Assembly: GCA_964429805.1 (NCBI GenBank)
Contig: CAYSDH010000103.1
Span: forward strand, 1-8,156
Source: CAYSDH01 sp964429805
GTDB taxonomy: Bacteria > Bacteroidota > Bacteroidia > Flavobacteriales_D > JABDKJ01
DNA: 8,156 nucleotides
Direction: 5' to 3'
Part shown: positions 5,950 to 8,156 of the stretch, piece by piece
Position numbering within the stretch: position 1 is the stretch's first letter
Layout of the letters: each line of letters starts with the position of its first letter
The notes under the pieces: model-generated
What the model saw: only the letters and a program-made list of their open reading frames with translations
What the model was told of the DNA's origin: nothing
Database searches by the model: none
Program-made: the position numbers and the translations under genes

Positions 5950-6435
5950 CTATCTTGACGTATGTAAGACTTCTTTCCATCGCCCGTTTTCAGCAAATTG
6001 CTTGATGGTTTGGTTTCTTTTCTCAAGTAGCTTGCTCATGTATCTTTTCAGAAATAGCAGGTCTGCAAGTTTCCCCAGTGGGCCGAGTGGACTGGTATAG
6101 TCAAAAGTGTCGTGCATGCGTGTATGACCATCACCAATCGCTTCAAAGCGATGCTCGTGCCTAAATTGCTTAAAGGCTCCGTCAACCATTTCATCTACAA
6201 ACAGATGTGGCGACTGGTACTCTGTAATTTTAGATGTGAGCGTCTGATATATGCCAAAGTGCTTTGCTCTCCATGTGACTGATTCGCCTGCTCCTATTAG
6301 TCCGCTGGTTTTTCCAGCAATGGCTTCTTCATTTGTATGCTGGGTAGATACTTTATGTAAATCTATACTTCGAGATAAATCAAACACCAACTGCACCGGA
6401 GCATTAATATCTGTCTGCAATAGAATTACTGGCAC
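5950..6435 (-). CDS. SRPBCC-fold (START-like) protein of unknown ligand
   Basis: This is a 161-residue soluble protein without signal peptide or membrane segment. It has the size and pattern of the SRPBCC/cyclase-dehydrase superfamily, whose helix-grip fold encloses a hydrophobic ligand pocket. The opening strand and first helix are INAPVQLVFDLSRSIDLH (10-27). They are followed by GESVTWRAKHFGIYQ (50-64), DEMVDGAFKQFRHEHRF (81-97), FDYTSPLGPLGKLAD (111-125), and a long C-terminal helix with RNQTIKQFAE (140-149). These blocks recur in a Bacteroidota group annotated only as SRPBCC family. Start: GTG at 6435. The frame upstream has no ATG before a TAG, and the nearby ATG at 6440 is out of frame. 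It lies 78 bp downstream of the YfhO-like gene in the same direction with no visible promoter, so cotranscription is likely. The function is unknown; lipid or isoprenoid binding would be a guess. Confidence 0.8.
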   Translation of the reverse strand: MPVILLQTDINAPVQLVFDLSRSIDLHKVSTQHTNEEAIAGKTSGLIGAGESVTWRAKHFGIYQTLTSKITEYQSPHLFVDEMVDGAFKQFRHEHRFEAIGDGHTRMHDTFDYTSPLGPLGKLADLLFLKRYMSKLLEKRNQTIKQFAENGRWKEVLHTSR

Positions 6436-6513
6436 TGCATCGTTCTTAATGTTCGTATGTCGATGGTGTGGTGCGGGCCACTTTGTCGGCTCATTAATCT
6501 ATAATCGGCCGCT

Positions 6514-8156
6514 TCATTTTTTCTTCAGTGCTATCTGACGATCATACTCATCTGTATCATCCATGTCAGCGTCTTGGCCTTTGTACCACGTATAAGCCGA
6601 CCAGCCAACCAGAAGAAGCAATAGTAATGAAGAGATGTACACTAATGTGTTTCCAGTACTGTATGAGCTGGGTTCAAATTTGAAGTCGATCACATGCTCG
6701 CCAGCAGGAACGTCCATGCCGCGCAACACATAATTCACACGCTGATGCTCCACCAGGTTACCATCCAGATAAGCATTCCAACCTGGCTGATAATAAATCT
6801 CAGAGAACACCGCGTAGGCATCACTGCTCGCCTTACTCTTGTATGACATGAGCTTTGGGTCATAACTGCTCAAGGTGATGTAGTCTCCAGCCGCGGGTGC
6901 AGAAGCACGATGCTCACCCATCAGATTGACATCTATCACAGCTTCATTTGCAGGGTCAAAGGAGTTCAGTTTGTCAATCTCTTCGTCTGGCGAGTTCACA
7001 GAAACGATGTTGCTGACAAACCAGGCATTGCCCAGTGCATTCGAATTTCGTTGCGCTGATTTCTGCTTTTGTTCATCTAGTCCTATCACATACTTGGTGT
7101 TGAGCATGTCAATCACCTTTCGGTTACTTCTGCTCAGATGTCTGTCTATAATGTCTTGGTAGCGTCTAAGTTTTGCTCCGTGATATCCTCCTAAACTGTT
7201 GTGGTAATAAGAGGTAAGCGCGTCTCCGTCCAGTCGGCTTTGAGTGTTCATCACACGGTAATGCAGATCTGGGTCTTGAGCAATAGAATTGTCGACATTG
7301 CTCTCTGGAATGGGGTTGGTCACCTTGCTGGCCTTCTCAAAGTTCTCTTCATTGAGGTAGCGTTTGTCCACTGTCCAGAGGTCGCCAAGGGTGAGTAAAC
7401 CAAGACCTATAAACAGTACTTTACTATTAAACTTCGACAGCAAAAACGCGATGATGAGTCCTGCACCCAGCAACACAAGTATGAGTGAACGCGTGACGTC
7501 TGCACTGAGCAACGATTCTCTGGCGGCCAATAAATCGTCAATGACACTATTCGCTTGAGATTGAGTAAAGTTTGCGGCAGTTAGCTGAGTTTCCAAATGC
7601 TGTATTTCATTCTGCCCGGGCACTGGAGAGATGTTACTGTGCATGGAGGTAAACGTAGTAGGGCTAATCAGCATCACGATGAGTAGCAAAGCAATACCTC
7701 CTGATATGGCGTAGACAGGAACCATGTTCTTCTTAATCTCCTCTCTGTTTTTTGCCAGCTCATGCACACCGAGCACCGCTAGCAGCGGGAATATAAACTC
7801 GATGACGACTAAGATACTGGAGACTGCCCTGAACTTATTATACATAGGGAAGTTGTCTAAAAACCAGTCTGTGAGCGGCATGAAGTTTTTTCCCCAAGAG
7901 AGCATCAATGTCAACAAGGCAGCCGCAATGAGACCGTACTTGAGCGGCCCTTTGATATAAAACATGCCTAAGAATGCCAGTAGAAAAATAATGGCCCCGA
8001 TATAGACTGGGCCGGAGGTAAAGGTCTGGTCGCCCCAATACCTGTTGGTGTTTTGAGCGATGAGTTGCCTGGTGGCTCTTGAGACCGCTTTCCTCGCCTC
8101 TTTCTCATTGCCCATTACGCCTGATCCGCCACCGTTAAAGTTGGGCACCAAGAGTG
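6514..8156 (-). CDS. YfhO-family membrane protein, C-terminal part (5' end outside window)
   Basis: The frame is open to the right edge, so this is the C-terminal ~547 residues of a larger protein; full Bacteroidota members are recalled at about 800 residues or more. The TTG at 8151 is not the real start, because the coding frame reads in from outside. Residues below count from that TTG. Hydrophobic helices lie near 47-66, 71-87, 110-129, 145-163, 222-238, 242-258 and 501-522. Family features are VPNFNGG at the left, YWGDQTFTSGPVYIGA (38-53), WGKNFMPLTDWFLDNFPMYN (86-105), and a large extracytoplasmic domain (about 262-498) with YYQPGWNAYLDG (453-464) and NYVLRGMDVPAGEH (473-486). YfhO proteins have a GT-C-like architecture; the Gram-positive members take part in sugar decoration of teichoic acids. 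In this phylum the acceptor is unknown. The acidic and basic tail after 523 is probably cytoplasmic. It is the likely first gene of an operon with the SRPBCC gene. Confidence 0.88.
   Translation of the reverse strand, partial: LLVPNFNGGGSGVMGNEKEARKAVSRATRQLIAQNTNRYWGDQTFTSGPVYIGAIIFLLAFLGMFYIKGPLKYGLIAAALLTLMLSWGKNFMPLTDWFLDNFPMYNKFRAVSSILVVIEFIFPLLAVLGVHELAKNREEIKKNMVPVYAISGGIALLLIVMLISPTTFTSMHSNISPVPGQNEIQHLETQLTAANFTQSQANSVIDDLLAARESLLSADVTRSLILVLLGAGLIIAFLLSKFNSKVLFIGLGLLTLGDLWTVDKRYLNEENFEKASKVTNPIPESNVDNSIAQDPDLHYRVMNTQSRLDGDALTSYYHNSLGGYHGAKLRRYQDIIDRHLSRSNRKVIDMLNTKYVIGLDEQKQKSAQRNSNALGNAWFVSNIVSVNSPDEEIDKLNSFDPANEAVIDVNLMGEHRASAPAAGDYITLSSYDPKLMSYKSKASSDAYAVFSEIYYQPGWNAYLDGNLVEHQRVNYVLRGMDVPAGEHVIDFKFEPSSYSTGNTLVYISSLLLLLLVGWSAYTWYKGQDADMDDTDEYDRQIALKKK

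Noticed and set aside
6251..6538. Plus-strand 95-codon ORF
   Set aside because: It is antisense to the start of the SRPBCC gene and the end of the YfhO-like gene, both clearly coding on the minus strand.
8149..8151. TTG as the start of the YfhO-like gene
   Set aside because: The frame continues open to the window edge and the protein begins in the middle of the family, so the true start lies outside.

Overview
The window looks like chromosomal DNA of a member of the Bacteroidota, probably a marine Cytophagales- or Flavobacteriia-type organism. Three things suggest this: the DnaX C-terminal region and the YfhO and flippase sequences read like those of that phylum; one clear and one possible TAnnTTTG promoter element (the Bacteroidota -7 type) precede icd and dnaX; and most starts lack a Shine-Dalgarno sequence. 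The phylum assignment rests on recalled family features, not on a search.

Layout. The first ~97 bases hold no gene, only a GC-rich imperfect palindrome at the left edge. Next come icd (NADP-dependent isocitrate dehydrogenase, minus strand, with a strong terminator at 98-131) and, upstream of it in the same direction, dnaX (DNA polymerase III gamma/tau, minus strand). They are separated by 95 bp that hold a good -7 element for icd, so icd probably has its own promoter. A ~690-bp region (3743-4436) then carries no convincing gene. It contains a gene-like remnant on the minus strand, an 11-bp hairpin, a 12-bp palindrome and a strong ribosome binding site. The latter two lie just before a plus-strand 14-segment membrane protein of the Wzx/oligosaccharide flippase type (4437-5906). 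This gene converges, with only 43 bp between stops, on a minus-strand pair: a small SRPBCC-fold protein (5950-6435) and the C-terminal part of a YfhO-family membrane protein that runs off the right edge (6514-8156).

The pieces fall into core metabolism and replication (icd, dnaX) and envelope glycan handling (flippase, YfhO). No mobile element, CRISPR array, tRNA or rRNA was seen.

The most interesting observation is in dnaX. A run of nine A residues on the coding strand lies just after the AAA+ clamp-loader domains. A one-base gain in the mRNA, or a -1 ribosomal shift, gives two new codons and then a stop, making a gamma-like protein of about 364 residues beside full-length tau (755). This is the arrangement known from other bacteria in which gamma is made by transcriptional slippage or frameshifting. 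The same DnaX also lacks the usual four-cysteine zinc module.
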